From assembly GCF_042435035.1 (NCBI RefSeq), contig NZ_JBHMQT010000010.1, forward strand, positions 1 through 64,000: DNA of 64,000 bases. The letters are read 5' to 3'. How positions within the stretch are numbered: the first letter of the stretch is position 1; every line of letters begins with the position of its first letter. This DNA comes from Sphaerimonospora cavernae. Its GTDB lineage: Bacteria > Actinomycetota > Actinomycetes > Streptosporangiales > Streptosporangiaceae. Positions 8,684 to 17,681 of the stretch are shown in pieces. The notes beneath the pieces are model-generated. The model was not told where the DNA came from. It did not search any database and was given only the letters and a program-made list of their open reading frames with translations. The position numbers and the translations under genes are program-made.

Positions 8684-9882
8684 ATGTCCCTCCCCAGCAG
8701 CAGACCGCTCGTGGGCACCCCCGTGCCCGCGGTCACGATCACGTTGTTCACGCCCCTGCCGTCCGGCCCGGCCGGCTGGTTCACCGAGGCGCCCCGGACG
8801 AGCCGTACGGCCTCGGCGATGCCGTTCATCCCGTGCAGATAGGCCTCGCCGAGCTGGCCGCCGTGGGTGTTGAGCGGCAGCCGCCCGCCGATCTCGAGGT
8901 TTCCGTCGGCGATGAAGTCCCTGGCCTCCCCGACGCCGCAGAAACCGAGCTCTTCGAGCTGCGGGAGCACCAGCGGGGTGAAGTGGTCGTAGAGGATCGC
9001 CGCGTCGACGTCGCCGGGGCGAAGGCCGCTCTGCGTGTACAACTGCCGCCCGACCAGCCCCATCTCCGGGATGCCGGTGATGACGGGTCGGTAGTAGCTG
9101 GTCATCATGTGCTGGTCGTCGCCCGTGCCCTGGGCGGCCCCGAGGATGACGGCGGGCGGGTGCGGCAGGTCGCGGGCCCGCTCGGCCGAGACGACGACCA
9201 GCGCCTGGCCGCCGTCGGTCTCCTGGCAGCAGTCCAGCAGGTGCAGCGGCTCGGCGATCCAGCGGGAGGCCTGGTGGTCCTCCAGCGTGATCGGCCGCTG
9301 GTAGAACCAGGCCGCCGGGTTGTTCGCGGCGTGCCTGCGGTCCACCACGGCGACCCGGCCGAAGTCCTCGCTGGTCGCGCCGTACTCATGCATGTAACGG
9401 CGGGCGAACATGGCCACCCACTGCGCCGGGGTGGACAGCCCGAACGGGTTGAGCCACGCGTAGGCGGCGCTGTCTGCTCCCGTCTCCAGCGGCCGGCCCG
9501 CCTGGCCGAGGCCGTACCGCACACCAGACCGCTCGTTGAACGCCCGGTAGCAGACGACCACCTCGGCCGCGCCGGTGGCCACGGCCATCGCCGCCTGCTG
9601 GATCGTGCCGCAGGCCGCGCCGCCGCCGTGCGGGATGCGGGAGAAGAAGGTCAGCTCGCCCATGCCGGTGTTGCGGGCGACATGGATCTCGGCGTTGGTG
9701 TCGGCGGTGAACGTCACCATGCCGTCGACGTCGGACGGCTCGAGCCCGGCGTCGGCGATGGCGGCGAGCACCGCCTCGCAGGCGAGGTGGAGCTCGCTGC
9801 GCCCGGAGTCCTTGGAGAACTCGGTGGCGCCGATGCCGGCGATGGCGGCGGCGCCGGAAAGCGGATTTCCGCGGCTGCTCAT
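8680..9882 (-). CDS. ltp2: Ltp2, steroid side-chain aldolase (thiolase-like)
   Basis: A 400-residue SCP2-thiolase-like protein. In steroid degraders Ltp2 cleaves the 17-hydroxy C22 CoA thioester retro-aldol fashion, releasing propionyl-CoA and androstenedione-type 17-ketone, in complex with the DUF35 domain of ChsH2. Landmarks are IAGIGATEFSKDSGRS, GSRIPHGGG-type loop (FSRIPHGGGAACG), DHFTPLVLPQLEELGF and NTHGGQLGEAYLHGMNG. ATG 9882 overlaps the chsH1 stop by 4 bp; the longer frame upstream lies inside chsH1. Gene order chsE2-chsH2-chsE1-chsH1-ltp2 backs the assignment. Confidence 0.88.
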   Translation of the reverse strand: MSSRGNPLSGAAAIAGIGATEFSKDSGRSELHLACEAVLAAIADAGLEPSDVDGMVTFTADTNAEIHVARNTGMGELTFFSRIPHGGGAACGTIQQAAMAVATGAAEVVVCYRAFNERSGVRYGLGQAGRPLETGADSAAYAWLNPFGLSTPAQWVAMFARRYMHEYGATSEDFGRVAVVDRRHAANNPAAWFYQRPITLEDHQASRWIAEPLHLLDCCQETDGGQALVVVSAERARDLPHPPAVILGAAQGTGDDQHMMTSYYRPVITGIPEMGLVGRQLYTQSGLRPGDVDAAILYDHFTPLVLPQLEELGFCGVGEARDFIADGNLEIGGRLPLNTHGGQLGEAYLHGMNGIAEAVRLVRGASVNQPAGPDGRGVNNVIVTAGTGVPTSGLLLGRDM

Positions 9883-10316
9883 GTCGCGTCCTTCGAGGGA
9901 AGCCGCACCACGGCGGTGCCGGTCACGTGGGCGCCGAGGCCGTTCATACCGCGTACGGCGATCTCGACCCGGTTGTCCTCGTCGTGCTTGGCCGTCACGG
10001 TGCCGGTCAGCACCATCGTGTCGCCGGGGTGGTTCGGCACCCCGAGCCTGATCTTGATGGCCTTGACGACGGCGGCGGGGCCCGCCCACTCGGTGACGTA
10101 CCGGTCGACCAGGCCGTTGGTGGTCAGGATGTTCATGAAGATGTCCCTTGAACCCCGCTCGACGGCGAGGCCGGGGTCGTGGTGAACGTCCTGGTAGTCG
10201 CGGCTGGCGATCGCGGTCGCGACGATCAACGTCCTGGTCAGCGGGATCGGCAACTCGGGGAGCGCGTCCCCCACCGCCACCTCGTCGTAGGCGCGGGTGT
10301 CGTGGGTCCGGGTCAT
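9879..10316 (-). CDS. chsH1: ChsH1, MaoC-like subunit of steroid enoyl-CoA hydratase
   Basis: A 145-residue single hotdog domain with the hydratase-2 motif SRDYQDVHHDPGLA (D/H catalytic pair) and FMNILTTNGLV. In the known system ChsH1 pairs with the MaoC domain of ChsH2 to hydrate the C17-20 double bond of the C22 CoA thioester. Its ATG (10316) overlaps chsE1 by 4 bp. Confidence 0.87.
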   Translation of the reverse strand: MTRTHDTRAYDEVAVGDALPELPIPLTRTLIVATAIASRDYQDVHHDPGLAVERGSRDIFMNILTTNGLVDRYVTEWAGPAAVVKAIKIRLGVPNHPGDTMVLTGTVTAKHDEDNRVEIAVRGMNGLGAHVTGTAVVRLPSKDAT

Positions 10317-11419
10317 GAGGACACCCTCGAGAGCACGGCGCCCAGGCGGGCCAGGTCCGCGCTCGGGCCGCCCAGGGTGCCCGCGATCTGCTTGCCCCAC
10401 AGGAAGTAGCGGTGCACGGGGTAGTCGACGTCGACGCCGATGCCGCCGTGCACGTGCTGGACGCGGTGGACGACGTTCAGCCCGCCCTCGCCGGCCCACC
10501 ACTTGGCGACCAGCACCGCCGAGACCTCGGACGCCGCGGCGTCCTCCAGCGAGGTGACCGCCTGCCACAGGCACACCCGCATGGCCTCGATGTCGATGTA
10601 GCAGTCGGCGAGCTGGTGCTGCACCGCCTGGAATGTGGCCAGCGGGCGGCCGAACTGCCTGCGCTCGCTGAGGTAGGTCGCGGCCAGCCGCAACGCGCCC
10701 TCGGCCACGCCGAGCTGTACGGCGGCCAGCGCGACTCCGGCCCGCTGGATGGTCCAGTCCAGCACGCCCGAACCGGGGGTGCCGACGGCCTGGGCCGCCG
10801 TGCCGTCGAGGGTGAGGTGGCCGGCCAGGTCGTGGGTGGTGGTCTCCACCCGCTCCCAGGTGACGCCGTCGGTTTCACGCTCGATGAGGAACAGGCCGGG
10901 GCCCGTCTCCGCGGTCGCGGACACCAGCACGTGACCGGCCGCGAACGGGGAGGGCACGACGGCCTTGACACCGGTCAGCCGCCAGCCGTCGCCGTCCGGC
11001 CGTGCCGTACAACGCGGCTCGGCCGGGTCGTGCGGGCCGAACTCCTCAAGGGCCAAGGTGACCCGCGCCGTGCCCTCCGCGATGCCGGGAAGGATCGCCG
11101 CGCGCTGCTCGGGAGTGCCGTACTCGGCGATGGCGAGGGCGGCGACGGCGCCCGGCCACAGCGGGACCGGGGCGACCGTACGGCCCTGCTCGGTCAGCAG
11201 CACGCACAGTGCGGCCAGGCCGAGCCCGGCGCCGCCGGCCTTCTCCGGCATGGCGATGCCGAGCAGGCCTGCCTTGGCCAGCTCGGCCCACAGGTCCTCG
11301 TCGACCCGCTCGGCGGCGCCCTCCACGGCGCGGACACGCTCGGTGGTGGCGCGGTCCGTGAAGATCTTCCGCGCCAGCTCGCGTACCGCATCGAGCTCTT
11401 CGTCCAGGGTGAAGTCCAT
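10313..11419 (-). CDS. chsE1: ChsE1 (FadE28-like) acyl-CoA dehydrogenase subunit
   Basis: A 368-residue acyl-CoA dehydrogenase. N-terminal helical domain MDFTLDEELDAVREL, SERRQFGRPLATFQAVQHQLAD in the C-terminal bundle and HVHGGIGVDVDYPVHRYF near the end. Together with ChsE2 (12438-13604) it should form the alpha2beta2 enzyme that dehydrogenates the last three-carbon remnant of the side chain (C22 CoA). The two subunits flank chsH2. The start shares one base with the chsH2 stop (TGATG). Confidence 0.83.
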   Translation of the reverse strand: MDFTLDEELDAVRELARKIFTDRATTERVRAVEGAAERVDEDLWAELAKAGLLGIAMPEKAGGAGLGLAALCVLLTEQGRTVAPVPLWPGAVAALAIAEYGTPEQRAAILPGIAEGTARVTLALEEFGPHDPAEPRCTARPDGDGWRLTGVKAVVPSPFAAGHVLVSATAETGPGLFLIERETDGVTWERVETTTHDLAGHLTLDGTAAQAVGTPGSGVLDWTIQRAGVALAAVQLGVAEGALRLAATYLSERRQFGRPLATFQAVQHQLADCYIDIEAMRVCLWQAVTSLEDAAASEVSAVLVAKWWAGEGGLNVVHRVQHVHGGIGVDVDYPVHRYFLWGKQIAGTLGGPSADLARLGAVLSRVSS

Positions 11420-12441
11420 CAGTTGCCCCCCTCCCGTGGGCGGAACACCGGAAGTGACAGGTCGGGATCGGCGTCCAGCCAGTCGAGGACGACGGGCATG
11501 CCGATCTCGACCTCCTCGGGGGTGACGCCGACCAGGTTGGCGATCAGCCGGGTGCCCTCGGCGAGCTCCACGACCGCGACGATCAGCGGATACTCGAACG
11601 CGGGATGCCTGGGGTGGTGGTTGACCACGAAGCTGTAGACGTGCCCCTGGCCGGCCGCCTCGACGGTGTCCCAGTCGAACGAACCGCAGTGGGCACAGCA
11701 GGGGCCGGGCGGGTGGCGCAGGACCTGACACGACGTGCAACGCTGGATGACCAGCCGGTGCTCGCGCGCGGCCGCGAACCAGAACTCGTTGTCCCGGTTG
11801 ATCGCCGGCCGGGGCCGCGGCGCCTTCGGCTCGGGCTCCGGAGCCGCTTCAGGTGTGGGCTCGCTCTTCGGCTTGGGCCGGAAGCGCAGCGTGCGCCAGC
11901 GCTGGACGGCCACGACCTCGCCGCCGGCGTCGGTGTAGGTCCGCACGGTGGTCACGAACCGTCCCACGCCCAGCGCGGTGGTCTTCTCCGGCGAGATCGA
12001 CTCGACGACCTCGCGCGCGCTGACGTGGTCCCCGACCACGAGCTCACGGTGGAACTCGAACTCGGAGTCGGTCGCCACCACCGAGGTGTAGCCGCCCTCG
12101 TCGAGCAGGGCGATCAGCTCGGCCATGCCAGGGCCGCCACCCGGGTTGGCAGGAGCAGGGCCCGCGGCGGTCGCGGCGTATCCCCGCATGGTCCACGCCT
12201 GGACCATCGAGGCGGGCGCGACGATCCCGTCCCGGCCGGTGGCTCTGGCGGCCTCCGCGTCCAGGTAGATCGGGTTCTGGTCGCCCATCGCCTCGACCCA
12301 GTGCCGGATCATCGGGACGTTGACCGGGTCCTGGCCCGGCTTCGGCGGGACGGCCTCGACCCCCACGAAGACCGCCAGCCGCTCCTCGTAGTCCCCGCTG
12401 TAGTCCCCGCTGTGGTTCGAACTGGAGTTCGGGCCGCTCAT
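11419..12441 (-). CDS. chsH2: ChsH2, MaoC-DUF35 two-domain subunit
   Basis: A 340-residue fusion. Residues about 15-185 form a MaoC-like hotdog (MIRHWVEAMGDQNPIYLDA), then a proline/glutamate-rich linker (about 190-215), then a DUF35 domain. That domain has a rubredoxin-like zinc ribbon (CTSCQVLRHPPGPCCAHCGS) and an OB fold (YSFVVNHHPRHPAFEYPLIV). The MaoC half partners ChsH1 and the DUF35 half partners Ltp2, coupling hydration to retro-aldol cleavage. ATG 12441 overlaps chsE2 (ATGA). A 12-bp tandem duplication makes SGDYSGDY at the N-terminus. Confidence 0.88.
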   Translation of the reverse strand: MSGPNSSSNHSGDYSGDYEERLAVFVGVEAVPPKPGQDPVNVPMIRHWVEAMGDQNPIYLDAEAARATGRDGIVAPASMVQAWTMRGYAATAAGPAPANPGGGPGMAELIALLDEGGYTSVVATDSEFEFHRELVVGDHVSAREVVESISPEKTTALGVGRFVTTVRTYTDAGGEVVAVQRWRTLRFRPKPKSEPTPEAAPEPEPKAPRPRPAINRDNEFWFAAAREHRLVIQRCTSCQVLRHPPGPCCAHCGSFDWDTVEAAGQGHVYSFVVNHHPRHPAFEYPLIVAVVELAEGTRLIANLVGVTPEEVEIGMPVVLDWLDADPDLSLPVFRPREGGN

Positions 12442-13604
12442 GCGCCGCGCCCCATCCGGGGCAGGCCGAGGCCCTGGGTGGCGACCATGTCCCGGAGGAT
12501 CTCGTTCACTCCGCCGCCGAAGGTGTTCACGATGCCCTGCCGCGACAGCTGCTCGATCTGCCCGGCCAGTACGGCACCGGGCGACTCGGGGCGGATCCGG
12601 CCGGCCGCGCCGAGGATCCCGGTCAGCGTGCGCTGCACGTCGATGTGGGTCTCGGTGCCGTACGCCTTGGCCGCGCCCGCGTCCGCGCCGGTCAGCTCGT
12701 CCCGGGCGACCGCGCTGGTCATCTTCCAGTTCAGCAGCCGCATCGCCTCCAGCTTGGCGTACGTGCGGGCGAAGTCCCGCTGGACCCACGGCAGCTCGAT
12801 CGCGCCGTTGTCCTTCGCCCACTCCAGGACCCGCTCCCACAGCTGGATCATGCGGCCGCCCAGTGCGGCCAGGCCGATGCGCTCGTGGTTGAGCTGGTGG
12901 GTGATCAGCCGCCAGCCGCCGTCGATCTCGCCGACGACCTCGGTGGCGGGCACCCGTACCCCGCTGTAGTAGGTCGCGGTCACGACCATGCCGCCCACCG
13001 TCTGGATCGGGCTCCAGGAGAACCTGGGGTCGTCGGTCGGGACGATCAGGATGGTGATGCCCTTGTGCTTGGGGGCGTCGGGGTCGGTACGGCAGGCCAG
13101 CCAGACGTAGTCGGCGGTGTTGGCGCCGCTGGTGAAGATCTTGCTGCCGTCGACGACGAACTCGTCGCCGTCCCGCACCGCGCGGGTCGTCAGCGAGGCC
13201 AGGTCGGTGCCGGCGTCGGGCTCGGTGTAGCCGATCGCGAAGACGATGTCCCCCGACAGGATGCCGGGCAGATAGCGCCTCTTCTGCTCCTCCGAACCAT
13301 GCGCCATCAGCGTCGGGCCGACCGTGTTGACGGTGACGAACGGGAACGGCAGCCCCGCCCGCTGGACCTCGTCGAAGAACACGTACTGCTCCTCGATCGA
13401 CCGGCCCTGCCCTCCGTACTCCGTCGGCCATCCGACTCCGAGCCAGCCGTCGGCGCCGAGGCGCCTGACGACCTCGCGGAAGCGGTCGCCGCCCACGCCT
13501 TCCTCGCCCACGCGCCGCCGCTCGTCCTCCGGCAGCAGGCTCGCGAAGTATTCACGCAGCCGCGCGCGTAGCTCTCGTTGCGCTGCGGTCTCCCGCAGAT
13601 CCAT
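12438..13604 (-). CDS. chsE2: ChsE2 (FadE29-like) acyl-CoA dehydrogenase subunit
   Basis: A 388-residue acyl-CoA dehydrogenase, the same size as mycobacterial FadE29. FAD/substrate region AIGYTEPDAGTDLASL, KIFTSGANTADYVWLACRT, and the C-terminal helix DVQRTLTGILGAAGRIRPE. The likely catalytic partner of ChsE1 in the C22-CoA dehydrogenase. GAGGGGG just before ATG 13604 is a good ribosome-binding site. It follows the fadD17-like gene after a 17-bp gap and precedes chsH2 with ATGA coupling. Confidence 0.86.
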   Translation of the reverse strand: MDLRETAAQRELRARLREYFASLLPEDERRRVGEEGVGGDRFREVVRRLGADGWLGVGWPTEYGGQGRSIEEQYVFFDEVQRAGLPFPFVTVNTVGPTLMAHGSEEQKRRYLPGILSGDIVFAIGYTEPDAGTDLASLTTRAVRDGDEFVVDGSKIFTSGANTADYVWLACRTDPDAPKHKGITILIVPTDDPRFSWSPIQTVGGMVVTATYYSGVRVPATEVVGEIDGGWRLITHQLNHERIGLAALGGRMIQLWERVLEWAKDNGAIELPWVQRDFARTYAKLEAMRLLNWKMTSAVARDELTGADAGAAKAYGTETHIDVQRTLTGILGAAGRIRPESPGAVLAGQIEQLSRQGIVNTFGGGVNEILRDMVATQGLGLPRMGRGA

Positions 13605-13621
13605 GTTGCCCCCTCTTCTGC

Positions 13622-15277
13622 CTACGGCAGGAAGCGCGCGCGCCCGTTCGCGAGGAACTCCTCACGCAGCGCGGCCTTGTCGTCTTCGGTCATCAGGGTG
13701 TACGTCGGCTCGCCGCGCCCGGCCCAGCGGTAGACCGCGTCCGTCGTCCGCCAGCCCTCGTGCTGCATCTCCTTCTTACGCAGCTTGTTGGAGCCGGTGG
13801 TGGGCAGCGCGTGGGACACCCGGACGAACCGGGGCGCGCCCTTGGTGCCGAGGTCCGCCTGGCCGGCCAGGAAGGCGGGCAGGCCGAGCTCCTCGAACGT
13901 CGTGCCGTGCGGGATCTCGATCGCGGCCATCACCAGGTCGCCGGAGCGGGGATCGGGCACCGCGAAGACGCCCGCCGCCATGATCGACGGGTGCCGGCGC
14001 AGCACGCGCTCAGTCAGCAGCGCCGAGATGTTCTCGCTGTCGACCCTGATCCAGTCGCCCGATCGCCCGGCGAAGTAGAGGTATCCCGCCTCGTCGATGT
14101 AGCCGAGGTCGCCGGTCCAGTACCAGCCGTGGCGGACCCGCTCGGCGTTGGCCGCTTCGTTCTTGTAGTAGCCCTCGAACTTCGCCGCGCCGTCGACGTC
14201 GACGATCTCACCGATGGCCTCCTCGGCGTTGGCGACCCGGCCGTGCCCGTCGAGCACCGCACGAGGGCGGACCTCCCTGGTCTCCGGGTCGACCACCCGT
14301 ACGCCCGGGTGTGCGGGCCTGCCCAGCGCGGTCGCGGGCCCCTCCGGGGCCAGCCGGATCATGCCGGCGCCCTCGCTGGAGCCGTAGGCCTCGATGAGCC
14401 GGCAGCCGAAGCGGCGCAGGAACCCGGCCTGGTCCTCGGGCGAGGCCTCGGTGCCGAAGGCGTGGGTGAGCGTGTTGTCAGCGTCGTCGGGCTTCTCGGG
14501 CGTGGCCAGGACGTACGCGATCGCCTTGCCGACATAGCTGAAGAACGTCACGCCGTAGAAGCGGACGTCGGGCAGGAAGCCGGAGGCGGAGAACTTGGGG
14601 GTGAGGGTGACGGTCGCGCCGGCGGTCAGCGCCGGCGTCCACAGGGCCATCAGCGCGTTGCCGTGGAAGAGCGGCATGCAGCAGTAGGTGACGTCGTGCC
14701 GCCGGATGTCGTACTTCGCGCAGTTGGCGTAGCCCAGCCCGGTCAGCCTGCCCTGGGAGCAGATGGCCGCCTTCGAGGCCCCGGTGGTGCCCGAGGTGAA
14801 CAGCAGCAGCATCCGCGTCTTCGGCGTGATGCCGGCGTCCCGGTAGGGCTCGCAGGCGTGCGCGGCGACCCGCCCGGCGTAGTCGTCCGCGTCGACCAGC
14901 AGGAACCGGTCGCGGGGCACGCCGATGTCGAGGCCGTCGAGCAGCTTCAGGCCGGCCTCGTCGGTGATGACGAGCTGCGGGTCGGTGTGCCGGACCTCCT
15001 GCTCCAGGTAGGAGCCGCGCCGGGTGGAGTTGATGCCGACGATCGTGGCGCCGGCCAGGGCGGCCGCGCCGAGCCAGAAGATGTACTCCGGCACGTTGTC
15101 GAGCAGGACCCCGATGTGGAACGGCCGGTCCGTCCGCAACTCGCGGGCGAGTGCCGCGCGGGCCGCGCTCTCCCGCACCACCTCGTCCCAGGTCCAGGTG
15201 CGCTCGCGGGTCCGCAGCCCGGGGTGGTCGTCGCCGACCCGGTCGAGCAGCAGGTCGGCGATCGTCTCTCGTCGCAC
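13622..15277 (-). CDS. fadD17: FadD17-like acyl-CoA synthetase
   Basis: A 551-residue ANL synthetase. FTSGTTGASKAAICSQ (P-loop), EAYGSSEGAG, WTGDLGYIDEAGY and DWIRVDSENIS are present. VGKAIAYVLATPEKPDDADN and the preceding YGVTFFSY closely recall mycobacterial FadD17 of the KstR regulon, thought to activate C24-type side-chain acids. The GTG at 15277 is preferred: it has a GAGGAGG element and overlaps the reductase gene's stop by a few bases. The longer frame back to 15379 lies inside that gene. C-terminal SGSNK-type tail (PTTGSNKLRKKEM) carries the A10 lysine region. Confidence 0.8.
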   Translation of the reverse strand: MRRETIADLLLDRVGDDHPGLRTRERTWTWDEVVRESAARAALARELRTDRPFHIGVLLDNVPEYIFWLGAAALAGATIVGINSTRRGSYLEQEVRHTDPQLVITDEAGLKLLDGLDIGVPRDRFLLVDADDYAGRVAAHACEPYRDAGITPKTRMLLLFTSGTTGASKAAICSQGRLTGLGYANCAKYDIRRHDVTYCCMPLFHGNALMALWTPALTAGATVTLTPKFSASGFLPDVRFYGVTFFSYVGKAIAYVLATPEKPDDADNTLTHAFGTEASPEDQAGFLRRFGCRLIEAYGSSEGAGMIRLAPEGPATALGRPAHPGVRVVDPETREVRPRAVLDGHGRVANAEEAIGEIVDVDGAAKFEGYYKNEAANAERVRHGWYWTGDLGYIDEAGYLYFAGRSGDWIRVDSENISALLTERVLRRHPSIMAAGVFAVPDPRSGDLVMAAIEIPHGTTFEELGLPAFLAGQADLGTKGAPRFVRVSHALPTTGSNKLRKKEMQHEGWRTTDAVYRWAGRGEPTYTLMTEDDKAALREEFLANGRARFLP

Positions 15278-15279
15278 TT

Positions 15280-16503
15280 CTACGCCTGCCTCCTCGTCAG
15301 CGGGCCGGTCAGAGGGCCGGTCAGCACGCAGTGGGTGCCGCCGTAGATCGCGGTCATGCACTTGTTGCAGTGGATGCACAGGGAGCGGACGCTCGCGTCG
15401 TCCCTTATCCGGTTGATCAGGTCAGGTTCACGCAGCAGCGCCCGGGCCATCGCGACGAACTGGAAGCCCTCGCGCATCGCCTGGTCCATGACCTGCTTGC
15501 TGGTGATCCCGCCGAGCAGGATGAGCGGCATCTTGACCGCGGCGCGGATCTGCCGCGCGTCGTCGAGCAGGTAGGCGTCCTTGTAGGGGTAGGCGCGCAG
15601 GAAGTGCCTGCCGACCAGCTTGACGCCGAGCTTCACCGGCTGGGGCATGACCGCGGCGAACTCCCGCAGCGGCGCGTCGCCCTTGAACAGGTACATCGGG
15701 TTGAGCAGCGAACTGCCCGCGGTGAGCTCCAGAGCGTCGAGCGAACCGTCCTGCTCCAGCCACTGGGCGACCTTGATCGCCTCGTCGAGCCAGAAGCCGC
15801 CGGGCACCCCGTCGTCCATGTTGAGCTTGGCGGTGATCGCGATGCGGTCGCCGACGGCGTCCCGTACGGCTCGGGCGATGTCCCTGGACAGCCGGGCACG
15901 GTTCTCCAGGCTTCCGCCGTACTCGTCTTTCCGGTGGTTGACCTTCGGGCTCAGGAACGAGCTGGCGAGGTAGTTGTGGCCGAGGTGGATCTCGACGGCG
16001 TCGAATCCGGCCTCGACGGCCATCGTGGCGGCGTCGGCGTGGGCGCGGACGATCCGGTCGAGGTCGGCCGGGGTCGCCGCCTTTGTGAAGCTCGTGGTGG
16101 TCGCGTGGAAGTGCCGGCTGGGACCGAGCGCGGGGAGCTTGTTGGACTTGGGGTTGGCGACCGGGCCGGCGTGGCCGATCTGCGCGGCGACCGCCGCGCC
16201 TTCGGCGTGCACCGCCTCGGTCAGCTTGCGCAGGCCGGGCAGCGCCTCGGGCAGCCACTGGATCTGGCGCCGGTCCGTCCGCCCCTCGGGAGCCACGGCG
16301 CAGTAGGCCACCGTGGTCATCCCGACTCCGCCGGCCGCGTGCCGGACGTGGAAGTCGATCAGCTCGTCGGTGACCAGACTTTTACGGCTCAGCCCTTCGT
16401 ATGTGGCCGCCTTGATCACGCGGTTGCGCAGCGTGACCGGGCCGAGCTTCGCCGGGGCCAGCACGTCCGGGACGGCCGGGTCCCGGGGCGGTGTCTGAGA
16501 CAA
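15280..16503 (-). CDS. Old yellow enzyme / dienoyl-CoA reductase-type flavoprotein
   Basis: A 407-residue OYE-like NADH:flavin oxidoreductase. TIM barrel begins at LAPAKLGPVTLRNRVIKAAT; substrate/FMN residues in GHAGPVAN, HLGHNYLASSFLSP and EYGGSLENRARL. The C-terminus has a Cys cluster CIHCNKCMTAIYGGTHC, as in 4Fe-4S family members. The start is a TTG (16503) after GGAGGA. First gene of the leftward side-chain operon; its steroid substrate is unknown (it may reduce an enone or dienoyl-CoA). A 12-bp duplication gives LTGPLTGPL at the C-terminus. Confidence 0.8.
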   Translation of the reverse strand: MSQTPPRDPAVPDVLAPAKLGPVTLRNRVIKAATYEGLSRKSLVTDELIDFHVRHAAGGVGMTTVAYCAVAPEGRTDRRQIQWLPEALPGLRKLTEAVHAEGAAVAAQIGHAGPVANPKSNKLPALGPSRHFHATTTSFTKAATPADLDRIVRAHADAATMAVEAGFDAVEIHLGHNYLASSFLSPKVNHRKDEYGGSLENRARLSRDIARAVRDAVGDRIAITAKLNMDDGVPGGFWLDEAIKVAQWLEQDGSLDALELTAGSSLLNPMYLFKGDAPLREFAAVMPQPVKLGVKLVGRHFLRAYPYKDAYLLDDARQIRAAVKMPLILLGGITSKQVMDQAMREGFQFVAMARALLREPDLINRIRDDASVRSLCIHCNKCMTAIYGGTHCVLTGPLTGPLTRRQA

Positions 16504-16697
16504 GGGGGTCCTCCGTCGGGTGGAATGGCAGCGTCGACGTTAGTCAGCGGCCGGTTTCGGATCCGGGCCGATCCCGCTGACCGGAACGTTCCGGCCAGGC
16601 CCCAGTCCCGGCGCGATTCGGGCCCGACGGCGACTCGTGGTAGCGGATGACCATACGCTGCTTGGGGTGAGCGCCCTGCTGGGAGGTACGGCACGGC
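16504..16697 (-). promoter_or_regulatory. Promoter region of the side-chain operon with palindromes
   Basis: TCCCGCTGACCGGAA at 16572-16586 matches, with two mismatches, the perfect palindrome found at 17591 and 18683; it ends 69 nt before the TTG start. It overlaps CCGGAACGTTCCGG (16581-16594), a perfect 14-bp palindrome. No gene in this interval. Confidence 0.5.
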
Positions 16698-17459
16698 TCA
16701 GCCGAAGAAGGCCTGTCCGCCGTCGAGAGGCACGGTCGCGCCGGTGAGATAACGCAGGTCGGGGCCGACGAGCGCGACCACGGCCCGGCCGATGTCCTGT
16801 TCGCAGTCGCCGATGTAGCCCAGCGGGATCGTCCTGCGGAACTCCGCGGCCTCGGCGGGAGCGGCCTGCGCCCAGCGCTCCAGCGCCGGCGAGAGCGCGT
16901 GCGGAGCGATGGAGTTTGCCCGGATGCCGTCCGGTCCCCACTCGGCGGCGGCCGTCCGGGTCAGCGACCGCAGGGCCTGCTTGGCCGCCGCGTAGGCGCC
17001 GTAGGTGGTGGGATCCCACCGGACCATCGCCGAGGTCACGAGGTTGACGATGCTGCCGCCGCCGCGCTGCTTCATGTGCGGGTGACAGGCCTTCATGAAC
17101 GCGAACGCGGCGAACGGGCCGGTGCGGAAGCCCTTCTGGAAGGCGTCGTCGCTCAGCGACAGCAGCGGGCCCTGCGAACCGGAGTAGGCGTTGTTGACGA
17201 GGATGTCGACTCCGCCCAGCCGTCCGGCCACCTCGTCCACGATCGAGGGAATCGCCGCCGTGTCGCTCACCTCGCACAGGAACGGCTCGGCCCGCCCCCC
17301 GCGCTCACCGATCAGCGCGCAGGTCGCCTCCAGCTTCGCCATCGTGCGGCCGAGCACCGCGACAGACGCGCCTTCGGCCGCGAGGGCGAGCGCGATGCCC
17401 TGGCCCACTCCCTGACCAGCACCCGTGATAATTGCGACTTTTCCGTCCAGACTTCCCAT
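16698..17459 (-). CDS. SDR family dehydrogenase
   Basis: A 253-residue classical SDR with TGAGQGVGQG, NNAYSG (an N-N-A-G variant), SIVNLVTSAM and the catalytic YAAAK, ending GATVPLDGGQAFFG. All catalytic residues are present. Start ATG at 17459; a longer frame upstream crosses the divergent gene and is rejected. Ribosome-binding site is weak. It lies between the side-chain operon and a divergent FGE gene, which suggests a steroid or hydroxyacyl-CoA dehydrogenase; substrate unknown. Confidence 0.75.
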   Translation of the reverse strand: MGSLDGKVAIITGAGQGVGQGIALALAAEGASVAVLGRTMAKLEATCALIGERGGRAEPFLCEVSDTAAIPSIVDEVAGRLGGVDILVNNAYSGSQGPLLSLSDDAFQKGFRTGPFAAFAFMKACHPHMKQRGGGSIVNLVTSAMVRWDPTTYGAYAAAKQALRSLTRTAAAEWGPDGIRANSIAPHALSPALERWAQAAPAEAAEFRRTIPLGYIGDCEQDIGRAVVALVGPDLRYLTGATVPLDGGQAFFG

Positions 17460-17681
17460 AAGTCGTCCATTCCGCCGAGGAACCGCCGAGTCTTGGAACC
17501 GCAATAGTGATGTGGCCCGGCACACCCGGAGGGCCGTGTCTCGCTCACCGGGAACAGGCTTTCCGGCTGCGTGACAGCATCGTGGATCGGTCCCGGTCAC
17601 CGGGAGACGCGACCATCCGACGGGCCGGTGTGAGGTTGGGTGGGAAGAACGCCGGATCGGCCGTACACGAGAAGGACCCGC
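17460..17681. promoter_or_regulatory. Divergent SDR/FGE promoter with 15-bp palindrome
   Basis: TCCCGGTCACCGGGA at 17591-17605 is a perfect 15-bp palindrome, 76 nt before the FGE start. A half-site (CACCGGGA) lies near 17556. The same palindrome with the central base swapped recurs upstream of the next gene (18683). GAGAAGGA precedes the FGE ATG. Confidence 0.55.
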
